The notes under the pieces were generated by a model, which made no database searches, was not told where the DNA came from, and saw nothing but the letters and a program-made list of their open reading frames with translations. The translations under genes and the position numbers were made by a program. Shown here piece after piece: positions 57,243 through 64,000 of a stretch of DNA of 64,000 nucleotides (its first letter is position 1; each line of letters begins with the position of its first letter). Origin of the DNA: Variovorax fucosicus (GTDB taxonomy: Bacteria > Pseudomonadota > Gammaproteobacteria > Burkholderiales > Burkholderiaceae_C); NCBI RefSeq assembly GCF_030316825.1, contig NZ_JASZYU010000002.1, positions 310,001 through 374,000 on the forward strand, given 5' to 3'.

Positions 57243-59512
57243 GGCTTTTGCTCCGGGATCGAAGCCTCGATGGTGCCGGCTTCGGCCGGCCCGTGCGCAC
57301 CGGCGTTTCGATCGCCGCCATCGTCGCTGGCTATCGCGGCCATCTCGGCGGTCGCCAGTGCGGCAGCCGCGCGGCCGAGGGGCGCGAGCTGGCCGCAGAT
57401 CAGCCGGAGTTGTTCGGCCACCAGGCGCTGCGCGGCGTCGGCGCCGTCGGGCAGGGCCGGCAGGCCTTCGATGAGCCGCTGCAAGGCGGCGGGCTCGAGC
57501 ACGTGCGGCTGGCCTTGCGCCAGGCTGTCGGCCAGCGTTTTCAGCAGGGCCGCGATGTGGTCGGCGCTCTGCAGCAAGGCGGCGGATTCCGCGCCTTCGG
57601 CCAATTGCGCGCGATGCGCACCCAGGCCCGACAGGTAGTTGAGCACGGTGTGCGAATGCACCATGAAGCGCAGGCCGCGGTCGCCCTCGTGCGCGCGCCG
57701 GCCGGGCTCGGCGAGCAGGTTGGTCATGGCGGTCGAGAGCGCGGCATCGGCGTTGTGCGCATTGCGGCGTGCCAGCCGGTAGGCCAGGTCGTCGAGGCGG
57801 CCGCGCCGGTATTGGGTGGTCAGCTCGCGCAGGTAGACGGCCAGCGCGGCCAGCGCGCGGCCGGCCAGCGCATCGAGCCGGCGCCCTTGCCAGTCGGGCA
57901 GGATGAAATACACGGCCGCGCCTGCCAACGCGCTGCCGATCAGGGTGTCGACCATGCGCGGAACGATCAGCACGCCGCTGTCGCCGGTCTGGTTGAAGCA
58001 CATCAGCACCACCAGCGTCATCGAGGCCGTGGCCACGGTATAGCGCGTGGTGCGCGTGCTGAAGAACACCACGCCGGCCACCACCGCGAACATGGCCTGC
58101 AGCAGCAGGCTCGGAAACAGGTCGAAGAGGGCCCAGCCGATCGCCAGGCCGAGGAAGGTGCCGCTCACCCGCTGCAGCATGCGCTGGCGCGTGGCATTGA
58201 AGTTCGGCTGGCACACGAACACCGTGGTCAACAGGATCCAGTAGCCTTGGCGCGCGTGGATCGTTCGCATGAGCACATACCCCAGCGCCAATGCGAGGCT
58301 CAGCCGCAGGGCGTGGCGCAGCAAGGGCGACGACAGCCGGAACTGCTCGCGCACCCGGCCCAATGCGTCGGCCCACGAACGCGGCGTGCGGTCGTACAGC
58401 GCGCCGTCGTGGGCGCCAACCGGCGCTTCGGGTTGCCCCGCTTCGGCCAGCTGCGCATCGAGCGTGCCGAGGTTGTCGGCCAGCGCGTTCAAGGAACCGA
58501 GCAGGCCGGCCCATTGCGGTTGCTGGTGCGCCTGCAACTGGTCGATGGAACTGTGCAGATCCTGCAACGCGGCTGCGCTTTCCTCGCCCTTCACGTAGGG
58601 CACGCGCAGCAGGATCGCGCGTGCCAGTGCGCCGCACTCGCGGCCCTGAACGCGCATGAGGCGCTGGCAGCGGAACAGCACGTCGCTGTGGAAAAAGGCT
58701 TCGATCAGCGCGTCGTAGGGGTAGTGCGAAGAGCTCGCGCGCTCATGGATGTCCTGCGCAATGAAGTACAGGTGCAGGTACTGCTTCATGCGGCTGCCGG
58801 GCCGGGTGGCATCGACGCGGTTGAAGATGGTCTCCTTGGCCTGGTTCAGCGCCATCACCACGCGCCCGCTTTGCTGCGCGAGCTGGATGCGCCGCACTTC
58901 GCCCTGATGGTCGCGCACCGGCTCGAACAGCGTGGACTTGAGTCGCAGGTAGCGCTCGAGCTCGCGCATCAGCTGCGCCAGGTTCTGCTGCACCGGCTGG
59001 TGCAGGAACAGCGCGCACCAGATGACCGAGAGCAGGCCGTACCAGCTCGCGCCGGCCAGCAGCAGCGCGGGTTCGAGCCAGAAGGCCTGGCCGGTATCGC
59101 CGCGCTGGTCCATGCCGATCGCGGTGTAGATCGAGAGGATCAGCGTGCCATAGGCGATGGCCTGGTAGCGCCGGCTGATCGCGCCGAGCATGGTGAGCCC
59201 GAAGGTGGCGACCACCAGCACCACGACGAAGGCCGTGTGCTGCGCAAACACGGCCTGCACGGCAAAGGCCGCCGCCGCGAAGCAGGCCAGCGTGAGCAGC
59301 AGTGCCTGCGCCCGGCCGCGCCAGTTGTCGTCGGTTTCGGCCAGCGCGCAGGCCACCACGCCGAGGAACAACGGCACGACGGCCGGCATGTGGTCGAGCG
59401 ACCAGCAGCCCGCCATCAGCACCGCGAGTGCGATGGCCACGCGGATGCTGTAGGCGAAGCTGTTGAGTGCCCAGAGGCGGCGCAGCGTGATGGAGAGGGT
59501 CGAAGTCGGCAT
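57239..59512 (-). CDS. FUSC-family inner-membrane protein (YccS/YhfK-like)
   Basis: A 757-residue membrane protein with two blocks of hydrophobic helices (about residues 20-160 and 395-520) and two large soluble parts. The fusaric-acid-resistance region is recognisable in HARQGYWILLTTVFVCQPNFNATRQRM and GTFLGLAIGWALF. Relatives are linked to efflux of aromatic acids. I start it at the ATG at 59512; a TTG seven codons upstream also reads in frame, but neither has a strong ribosome-binding site. It heads the minus-strand series FUSC - small ORF - lldD - carrier and is divergent from the ABC permease. Confidence 0.85.
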   Translation of the reverse strand: MPTSTLSITLRRLWALNSFAYSIRVAIALAVLMAGCWSLDHMPAVVPLFLGVVACALAETDDNWRGRAQALLLTLACFAAAAFAVQAVFAQHTAFVVVLVVATFGLTMLGAISRRYQAIAYGTLILSIYTAIGMDQRGDTGQAFWLEPALLLAGASWYGLLSVIWCALFLHQPVQQNLAQLMRELERYLRLKSTLFEPVRDHQGEVRRIQLAQQSGRVVMALNQAKETIFNRVDATRPGSRMKQYLHLYFIAQDIHERASSSHYPYDALIEAFFHSDVLFRCQRLMRVQGRECGALARAILLRVPYVKGEESAAALQDLHSSIDQLQAHQQPQWAGLLGSLNALADNLGTLDAQLAEAGQPEAPVGAHDGALYDRTPRSWADALGRVREQFRLSSPLLRHALRLSLALALGYVLMRTIHARQGYWILLTTVFVCQPNFNATRQRMLQRVSGTFLGLAIGWALFDLFPSLLLQAMFAVVAGVVFFSTRTTRYTVATASMTLVVLMCFNQTGDSGVLIVPRMVDTLIGSALAGAAVYFILPDWQGRRLDALAGRALAALAVYLRELTTQYRRGRLDDLAYRLARRNAHNADAALSTAMTNLLAEPGRRAHEGDRGLRFMVHSHTVLNYLSGLGAHRAQLAEGAESAALLQSADHIAALLKTLADSLAQGQPHVLEPAALQRLIEGLPALPDGADAAQRLVAEQLRLICGQLAPLGRAAAALATAEMAAIASDDGGDRNAGAHGPAEAGTIEASIPEQKP

Positions 59513-59636
59513 GGGAACGGATGTCGGATGCAACGATCATGCCGCCGTGCGTCATGGACTGGTCAGGTAGGGGCTGGCATATTCTCGCCCTCTGCCCGGG
59601 GCTGAATGGCGCGCGGCGCTTCTTTCCGCGACAACC

Positions 59637-61364
59637 ATGATCGACAAACGTTTCTTCCCGCGCCAGGTGGTGGAGGCCGGTGGCAACCGGTGGGACTGGG
59701 CCTTGCTGCCATTGGTGCTAGCGCTGTTGTTCGGCCTGGCTTTCGGTGGCGCGCAGATGGCGCGGCCGTATGAGCTCGGCCAGGCGCTGCCGCTGAGCCT
59801 CGACCCCTCGCATCTGCCGTATTACCTGCTGCGGACCACGCTGCGGATGTTCCTTGCGCTGGGTGCGTCGCTGGTATTCGCGTGCGTGTTCGCCGTGCTG
59901 GCGGCCAAGTACCGGGCTGCCGAGCGGGTGCTGGTGCCGTTGCTGGACGTGCTGCAGTCCATACCGATCCTGGGCTTCCTGTCGATCACCGTCACCGCGT
60001 TCATCGCGCTCTTTCCCGGCAACCTGCTGGGCGTGGAGTGTGCGGCGATCTTCGCGATCTTCACCTCGCAGGCCTGGAACATGGCGTTCAGCCTGTACCA
60101 GTCGCTTCGCACGGTGCCGGCCGAGCTGAGCGAGGCGGCCGATGTGTTCCAGCTGTCGGGCTGGCAGCGCTTCTGGCGGCTGGAGTTGCCGTTCGCGATG
60201 CCCGGGCTGCTGTGGAACATGATGATGTCGATGTCGGGCGGCTGGTTCTTCGTGGTCGCGTCGGAGGCGATCTCGGTGTCGAACCAGAACATCAAGCTGC
60301 CGGGCGTGGGCTCCTACATCGCCCTGGCGATCGAGGCCCGCGACCTGGGCGCCATCGGCTGGGCCATTCTGGGCATGCTGATCGGCATCGTGCTGTACGA
60401 CCAGTTGTTCTTCCGCCCGCTGGTGGCCTGGGCCGACAAGTTCCGCTTCGAGGAGGGCAGTAGCGGCGACACGCCCGACTCCTGGCTGCTGACCTGGCTG
60501 CGCCGCACGGACCGCCTGCGTCTCGTCGGAAGCGGGGTCGCTGCCTTGCTGGACCGCACCATGCCGTGGTTCCGCCGCCGGCATGACGGCACTTCGATCC
60601 GCGCGCGGCCGCGCAAGGCGGGCACGGCAGTGGCGCGTGTCGGCGACGCGCTGCTCGCCGCGGCCGTGCTGCTGTCGGTGATCTGGCTGGTGCGCTTCAT
60701 CCACACCGAGGTCGGGTGGGGCGAAGCGGCGCACGTGTTCGGGCTTGGCTTCTACACGCTCTGCCGCGTCCTCGTTCTCGTTGCACTGGCGGCCCTGGTC
60801 TGGGTGCCGGTCGGCGTGTGGGTCGGCATGAATCCGCGCTGGGCCGGCCGGCTGCAGGCGGCGGCGCAGTTTCTGGCCGCTTTTCCGGCCAACCTGATGT
60901 TTCCGGTGGCCGTGCTTTTCATCGTGCGCTGGCAGCTCAATCCGGATGTGTGGCTCTCGCCCCTGATGGTGCTGGGGACGCAGTGGTATGTGCTGTTCAA
61001 CGTCATCGCCGGTGCATCGAGCGTGCCGACGGAGCTGCGCTATGCCGCGCAGAACCTCGGCCTCAGCGGTTGGCTGAAGTGGCGGCGCTATCTGTTGCCG
61101 GCGGTGTTCCCGAGCTTCGTGACTGGTGCCATCACGGCCAGCGGCGGCTCGTGGAATGCCAGCATCGTGGCCGAGTACGTGACCTGGGGCGACACCACGC
61201 TGCAGGCACGGGGCCTCGGCAGCTACATCGCGCACATGACGGCGGTGGGCGACTTTCCGCGGATCGCGCTGGGCATCGGCGTGATGTGCGTGTTTGTCAT
61301 GGCGCTGAATCATTTCGTGTGGCGCAAGCTCTACCAGCTCGCCGAAAACCGGATGCATTTCTGA
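59637..61364 (+). CDS. NitT/TauT-type ABC permease with two fused permease domains
   Basis: A 575-residue protein carrying two ABC permease domains in one chain. The first domain spans about residues 20-265, with its EAA loop in [19 protein letters not shown]. The second spans about residues 335-570, with a loop in [18 protein letters not shown]. Single chains with both halves therefore make the whole channel. A signature [15 protein letters not shown] is typical of the nitrate/sulfonate/cyanate group. It precedes its ATPase by 25 bp. No binding protein gene is adjacent. Confidence 0.9.
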   Translation: MIDKRFFPRQVVEAGGNRWDWALLPLVLALLFGLAFGGAQMARPYELGQALPLSLDPSHLPYYLLRTTLRMFLALGASLVFACVFAVLAAKYRAAERVLVPLLDVLQSIPILGFLSITVTAFIALFPGNLLGVECAAIFAIFTSQAWNMAFSLYQSLRTVPAELSEAADVFQLSGWQRFWRLELPFAMPGLLWNMMMSMSGGWFFVVASEAISVSNQNIKLPGVGSYIALAIEARDLGAIGWAILGMLIGIVLYDQLFFRPLVAWADKFRFEEGSSGDTPDSWLLTWLRRTDRLRLVGSGVAALLDRTMPWFRRRHDGTSIRARPRKAGTAVARVGDALLAAAVLLSVIWLVRFIHTEVGWGEAAHVFGLGFYTLCRVLVLVALAALVWVPVGVWVGMNPRWAGRLQAAAQFLAAFPANLMFPVAVLFIVRWQLNPDVWLSPLMVLGTQWYVLFNVIAGASSVPTELRYAAQNLGLSGWLKWRRYLLPAVFPSFVTGAITASGGSWNASIVAEYVTWGDTTLQARGLGSYIAHMTAVGDFPRIALGIGVMCVFVMALNHFVWRKLYQLAENRMHF

Positions 61365-61389
61365 GCATCCGCCGTACCTTCAAAGAAAA

Positions 61390-62706
61390 ATGGGCAATCC
61401 GATCATTGAACTCACCGGCGTCGGCAAGTCGTTCCGTTCGGCCGACGGCGCTGCACGGCCGGTTCTGGAGCAGGTCGACTTCCGGCTTCACGCCGGGGAA
61501 ATCGTCGCGCTGCTCGGGCCTTCGGGCTCCGGCAAGTCGACGCTGCTGCGCATCCTGGCTGGGCTGATCGGCGTGGACGCGGGCGAGGTGCGCTACCGCG
61601 GCCAGCCGCTCTATGCACCGGCGCGCGGCATCGCGATGGTGTTCCAGTCGTTTGCGCTGTTCCCCTGGCTGACCGTGCAACAGAACGTCGAGCTCGGCCT
61701 GGAGGCGCGCGGCGTGGCTGCAGCCGAGCGCGCGCGCCGGGCCGAAGCGGCCATCGCCTTGATCGGCCTCGCGGGTTTCGAGGGTGCGCTGCCGCGCGAG
61801 CTCTCAGGCGGCATGCGCCAGCGCGTGGGCATTGCGCGTGCGCTGGTGGTCGAGCCCGAGGTGCTGCTGATGGACGAGGCTTTCTCGGCGCTCGATGTCC
61901 TGACCGGCGAGCGGCTGCGCGAAGACATCCTCAAGCTGTGGGACAGCGGCGCGATGCCGACCCAGTCGATGCTGGTGGTGTCGCACAACATCGAAGAGGC
62001 GGTGCTCATGGCCGACCGGGTGCTGATCTTCGCGAGCGATCCGGGCCGCGTTCGGGTGGAACTGGCGATCAGCCTGCCGCGCCCGAGAGATGCCGACAGC
62101 CCCGACGTGCGCATGCTGGTCGATGAAATCTATGCGCTGATGACAGCCGGTGCAGGCGCCCGCGCCGCGCCGGGGCCTGCGCGTGCCAGCCTGACCGATC
62201 GCTTGCCGGACGGCGACGTGAGTCACATGGAAGCGCTGCTGGAGCTGCTGGCGGAGAACGGATTCCAGGGCCGCGCCGACCTGCCGCGCCTGGCGGAAGA
62301 ATCCGGGCTGGCCGACCATGATCTGCTGCCGAACGCACAGGCGCTGTCGTTGCTCAACCTGGCGCGCCTGGCCGACGGCGACCTGTTCCTGACGCCGCTT
62401 GGCCGCCGCTATGTGGAGGGCCTGCACATGGCGCGCCAGCGCCTGTTCGGCCAGCAGTTGCTGGAGCATGTGCCGCTGGCGGCGCACATCCGCCACAGCC
62501 TGGAGCAGGATGCCTCCGGCGAGTTGCCGGAGGAGCCGTTCCTCGCACTGCTGCGGGAGAGCATGGACGCGGCCGAAGCCGAGCGCGTGTTGCGCACCGC
62601 GATCGAGTGGGGCCGCTACGGCGAGGTGTTCGAGTACGACTTCCACACCGGCCTGATCCATCTGCCCGAACCGGACGCACCGGTGGCGAGCGCGCCGGCC
62701 GCTTAG
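61390..62706 (+). CDS. ABC ATPase with C-terminal AAA-associated domain
   Basis: A 438-residue ATPase. Residues 1-250 are the ABC domain: Walker A GPSGSGKS (K49), signature [15 protein letters not shown], Walker [13 protein letters not shown]. From about residue 270 a separate helical domain follows ([20 protein letters not shown], then [14 protein letters not shown]). It fits the AAA-associated C-terminal domain found on some nitrate/sulfonate-type ATPases. It pairs with the fused permease at 59637. cynS follows 417 bp later, so cyanate or a related anion is a candidate substrate. Confidence 0.9.
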   Translation: MGNPIIELTGVGKSFRSADGAARPVLEQVDFRLHAGEIVALLGPSGSGKSTLLRILAGLIGVDAGEVRYRGQPLYAPARGIAMVFQSFALFPWLTVQQNVELGLEARGVAAAERARRAEAAIALIGLAGFEGALPRELSGGMRQRVGIARALVVEPEVLLMDEAFSALDVLTGERLREDILKLWDSGAMPTQSMLVVSHNIEEAVLMADRVLIFASDPGRVRVELAISLPRPRDADSPDVRMLVDEIYALMTAGAGARAAPGPARASLTDRLPDGDVSHMEALLELLAENGFQGRADLPRLAEESGLADHDLLPNAQALSLLNLARLADGDLFLTPLGRRYVEGLHMARQRLFGQQLLEHVPLAAHIRHSLEQDASGELPEEPFLALLRESMDAAEAERVLRTAIEWGRYGEVFEYDFHTGLIHLPEPDAPVASAPAA

Positions 62707-62755
62707 GGGCGCCAAGACGCGCTCTGCGAGATCTGGGCGCTGAGGTTCCGGGGCG

Positions 62756-62851
62756 GGCTCAGGGCGGCGGGGCACGCTGCTCCGCGAATGTCCCCCGGCC
62801 TGCGGCCTCCTCCTTTATTTCGCTGCGCAGCGTGCCCCGCCGCCCTGAGCC
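62756..62851. repeat. Hairpin repeat module, family 2, copy D2
   Basis: Perfect 25-bp arms (62756-62780 and 62827-62851, containing GGCTCAGGGCGGCGGGGCAC) enclose a 46-nt core almost identical to that of D1. The arm sequence is unlike those of D1 and D3 apart from being self-complementary. It lies 49 bp after the ATPase stop. Confidence 0.88.
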
Positions 62852-62904
62852 TGGAAGCGGCGTGACCGTTTCGCGCTGAACAAGCAGAGCGTGCCCTGGC
62901 CGAT

Positions 62905-62984
62905 GGTGGTGGGTGGCCCCTGCAGCGAAATAAAGGAGGAGGGCGAAGCCCGGGGGACATTCGCGGAAGGGGCCACCCGCCGCC
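62905..62984. repeat. Hairpin repeat module, family 2, copy D3 (inverted)
   Basis: Arms GGTGGTGGGTGGCCCC (62905-62920) and GGGGCCACCCGCCGCC (62969-62984) pair over 16 positions with two G-T wobbles. The 48-nt core is the same as D1 in inverse orientation. Its inner stem is GGGC-TTC-GCCC instead of GGCC-TGC-GGCC, so one pair has been swapped on both sides. Confidence 0.86.
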
Positions 62985-63013
62985 GTCGGCCCGCCCCAAA
63001 ACGCAAAGGATCT

Positions 63014-63045
63014 GTACGCCTGTCGTGAGCGTACGGCACGCCTGT
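63014..63045. promoter_or_regulatory. Inverted and direct repeats upstream of cynS
   Basis: GTACGC and GCGTAC form a dyad around nine bases (63014-63034). ACGCCTGT is directly repeated at 63016 and 63038, 22 bp apart. They end 78 bp before the cynS start and could be a regulator site. No CynR-like gene is in the window. Confidence 0.4.
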
Positions 63046-63123
63046 TGCTTGCCCGTCATATCGAGACAGAAGCGCTTTGGTCATCCACCAATCACCACAC
63101 CCATTCCACAGGAGCATCCGCCC

Positions 63124-63567
63124 ATGAACCGCAACGACGTCACCGAAAAAATCATCACCGTCAAGGTGGCCAAGGGCCTGCAATGGGCCGATGTCGCGAA
63201 GAAGGTCGGCCTCTCCAAAGAGTGGGTCACCGCAGCCTGCCTGGGCCAGATGACGCTCGATGCGGCCCAGGCCAAGGTTGTCGGCAAGATCTTCGGCCTC
63301 ACGAGCGAAGAGCAGAAGTGGCTGCAGGTCGTGCCCTACAAGGGCTCGCTGCCCACCGCCGTGCCGACCGACCCGCTGATCTACCGCTGGTACGAGGTGG
63401 TGAGCGTGTACGGCACCACCATCAAAGAGCTGATCCACGAAGAGTTCGGCGACGGCATCATGAGCGCGATCGACTTCAGCATGGACATCCAGCGCGAGGC
63501 CGACCCGAAAGGCGACCGCGTCAACGTGGTGCTGTCGGGCAAGTTCCTGCCGTACAAGAGCTACTGA
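63124..63567 (+). CDS. cynS: Cyanate hydratase (cyanase)
   Basis: A 147-residue decameric enzyme that converts cyanate and bicarbonate to carbamate, releasing ammonia and CO2. The catalytic residues are R88 and E91 in YRWYEVVSVYG and S114 in GIMSAIDF, equivalent to R96, E99 and S122 of the Escherichia coli enzyme. An N-terminal helical domain (WADVAKKVGLSKEWVTAACL) is normal. It follows an ABC transporter of the nitrate/cyanate group. Its end and the stop of pbpC share a duplicated CTACTGAGG. Confidence 0.97.
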   Translation: MNRNDVTEKIITVKVAKGLQWADVAKKVGLSKEWVTAACLGQMTLDAAQAKVVGKIFGLTSEEQKWLQVVPYKGSLPTAVPTDPLIYRWYEVVSVYGTTIKELIHEEFGDGIMSAIDFSMDIQREADPKGDRVNVVLSGKFLPYKSY

Positions 63568-63569
63568 GG

Positions 63570-64000
63570 CTACTGAGGCCTGGCCGCGCCGGCGCGCACC
63601 CCGGCGCCGCGCACTTCCAGCCGGATCTCGTCCTGCAGCTGGCCGCGGGCATCCACCAGTTGCACCGCATGCCGGCCCGGCCAGGGCAGCCACTGCGCGC
63701 TGGCGCCGCGCGCAATGGTCTTGCCGTCGATGCGCCATTGCAGCCCGCTGCCGGGCGCGTCGGTTTCGAAGCGCAGGCGTTGCCGGTTCGGCGGAATGTC
63801 GGGGTCGAGCGCAACGATGGTGCCGTCTGCCGGCGTGGTGATGCGGGCGATGGCGCTGCCCGCGGCGGGTTCGATCGCGAACAGCGCCTGCTCGGTGCCT
63901 TGCAGGAACCACTCGCTGCGCGTCGCTTCGAGCGGCCCGGCATCCGCGCCGCCGCTGCCGAACGCCACCTTTGCCTGCACCAGCCCGGCCGGCGGTACGG
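63570..64000 (-). CDS. pbpC: Penicillin-binding protein 1C, C-terminal part (N-terminus outside window)
   Basis: The 3' end of a gene that continues past the right edge; the frame is open to base 64000. The visible 140 or so residues match the C-terminal domain of PbpC: FAIEPAAGSAIARITTPADG, then ALDPDIPPNRQRLRFE and GLQWRIDGK. This domain lies after the transglycosylase and transpeptidase domains, which are not visible. It is convergent with cynS, two bases apart. Confidence 0.88.
   Translation of the reverse strand, partial: VPPAGLVQAKVAFGSGGADAGPLEATRSEWFLQGTEQALFAIEPAAGSAIARITTPADGTIVALDPDIPPNRQRLRFETDAPGSGLQWRIDGKTIARGASAQWLPWPGRHAVQLVDARGQLQDEIRLEVRGAGVRAGAARPQ

Larger units (their letters stand above)
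62707..63123. other. 417-bp gap between ABC ATPase and cynS
   Basis: No gene is visible. The gap holds a short spacer, copies D2 and D3 joined by a 53-bp linker, and about 140 bp before cynS. The linker, read inverted, resembles the DNA next to D1. The last part holds the cynS upstream repeats at 63014-63045. Confidence 0.8.

Noticed and set aside
62931-62942. AAAGGAGGAGG inside the family 2 core as a ribosome-binding site
   Set aside because: No start codon lies at suitable spacing in any copy, so I treat it as part of the conserved core only.
62815-63912. A minus-strand frame running across the repeat pair and cynS
   Set aside because: It passes through the hairpins and is antisense to cynS; only its far end (63570 onward) is in the region of the real pbpC, and in another frame.

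Overview
The window is GC-rich chromosomal DNA, packed with genes at short spacings and frequent ATGA overlaps. Gene content and order (lspA-ileS-ribF, rpmB-rpmG, ftsK-lolA-rarA, livHMGF, a Bug-type binding protein, pimeloyl-CoA dehydrogenase-like pairs) point to a betaproteobacterium of the Burkholderiales, most likely Comamonadaceae and Variovorax-like. The family assignment is inference from style and content, not from a marker search. No insertion sequence, prophage, CRISPR array or rRNA operon is visible; one tRNA gene is present.

Layout. 1-3164: a LacI-regulated ABC importer (two permeases, binding protein, regulator) with a 14-bp palindromic operator. 3206-7829: lspA, ileS and ribF on the minus strand. 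7998-16471: an HNH nuclease gene, an acyl-CoA dehydrogenase pair with a lipase lipoprotein, purN, an M48 peptidase and an rRNA cytosine methyltransferase. 16602-24835: fatty-acid desaturase, ribosomal proteins L33/L28, trxB divergent from a Crp-family regulator, then ftsK-lolA-rarA. 25077-28750: livHMGF. 28751-31984: Bug-type binding protein, an AscD-like reductase, an epimerase and tRNA-Leu(CAA). 32027-42201: cysM, Nudix, TusA-like, SGNH hydrolase, galU, valS, yaaA, a prolyl-hydroxylase-like oxygenase, an alpha/beta hydrolase and queF. 42278-47895: a receiver protein with a degenerate kinase-like partner, topoisomerase IB, an unusual pyrB, a DUF2459 protein and dinB. 47925-54233: a putative glycolipid-binding protein, then a Ser/Thr kinase - OmpA lipoprotein - small ORF - BamA-like block. 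54477-64000: MFS carrier, lactate dehydrogenase, a 25-residue ORF, a FUSC pump protein, a NitT/TauT-type ABC pair, cynS and the end of pbpC.

Most noteworthy. (1) pyrB encodes aspartate carbamoyltransferase with an N-terminal helix-turn-helix-like extension. Two matching 13-bp dyads lie just upstream, 31 bp apart, which suggests an enzyme that regulates its own gene. (2) A family of hairpin modules occurs at 54261, 62756 and 62905. Their core is conserved, while the arms and inner stem change in a compensatory way, and one locus looks like an unfilled site. A second repeat family (6709, 31800, 45897) also shows compensatory stem changes. (3) A receiver protein is translationally coupled to a protein that keeps an HDMAAP H-box but lacks a recognisable ATP-binding domain, resembling ChpT/Spo0B-type phosphotransferases. 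(4) A BamA-like protein is encoded away from the usual dxr-rseP-bamA-skp-lpxD setting, coupled to a small ORF and next to a membrane kinase and an OmpA lipoprotein. (5) A terminator-like hairpin sits directly before the valS start codon with no upstream gene on that strand.
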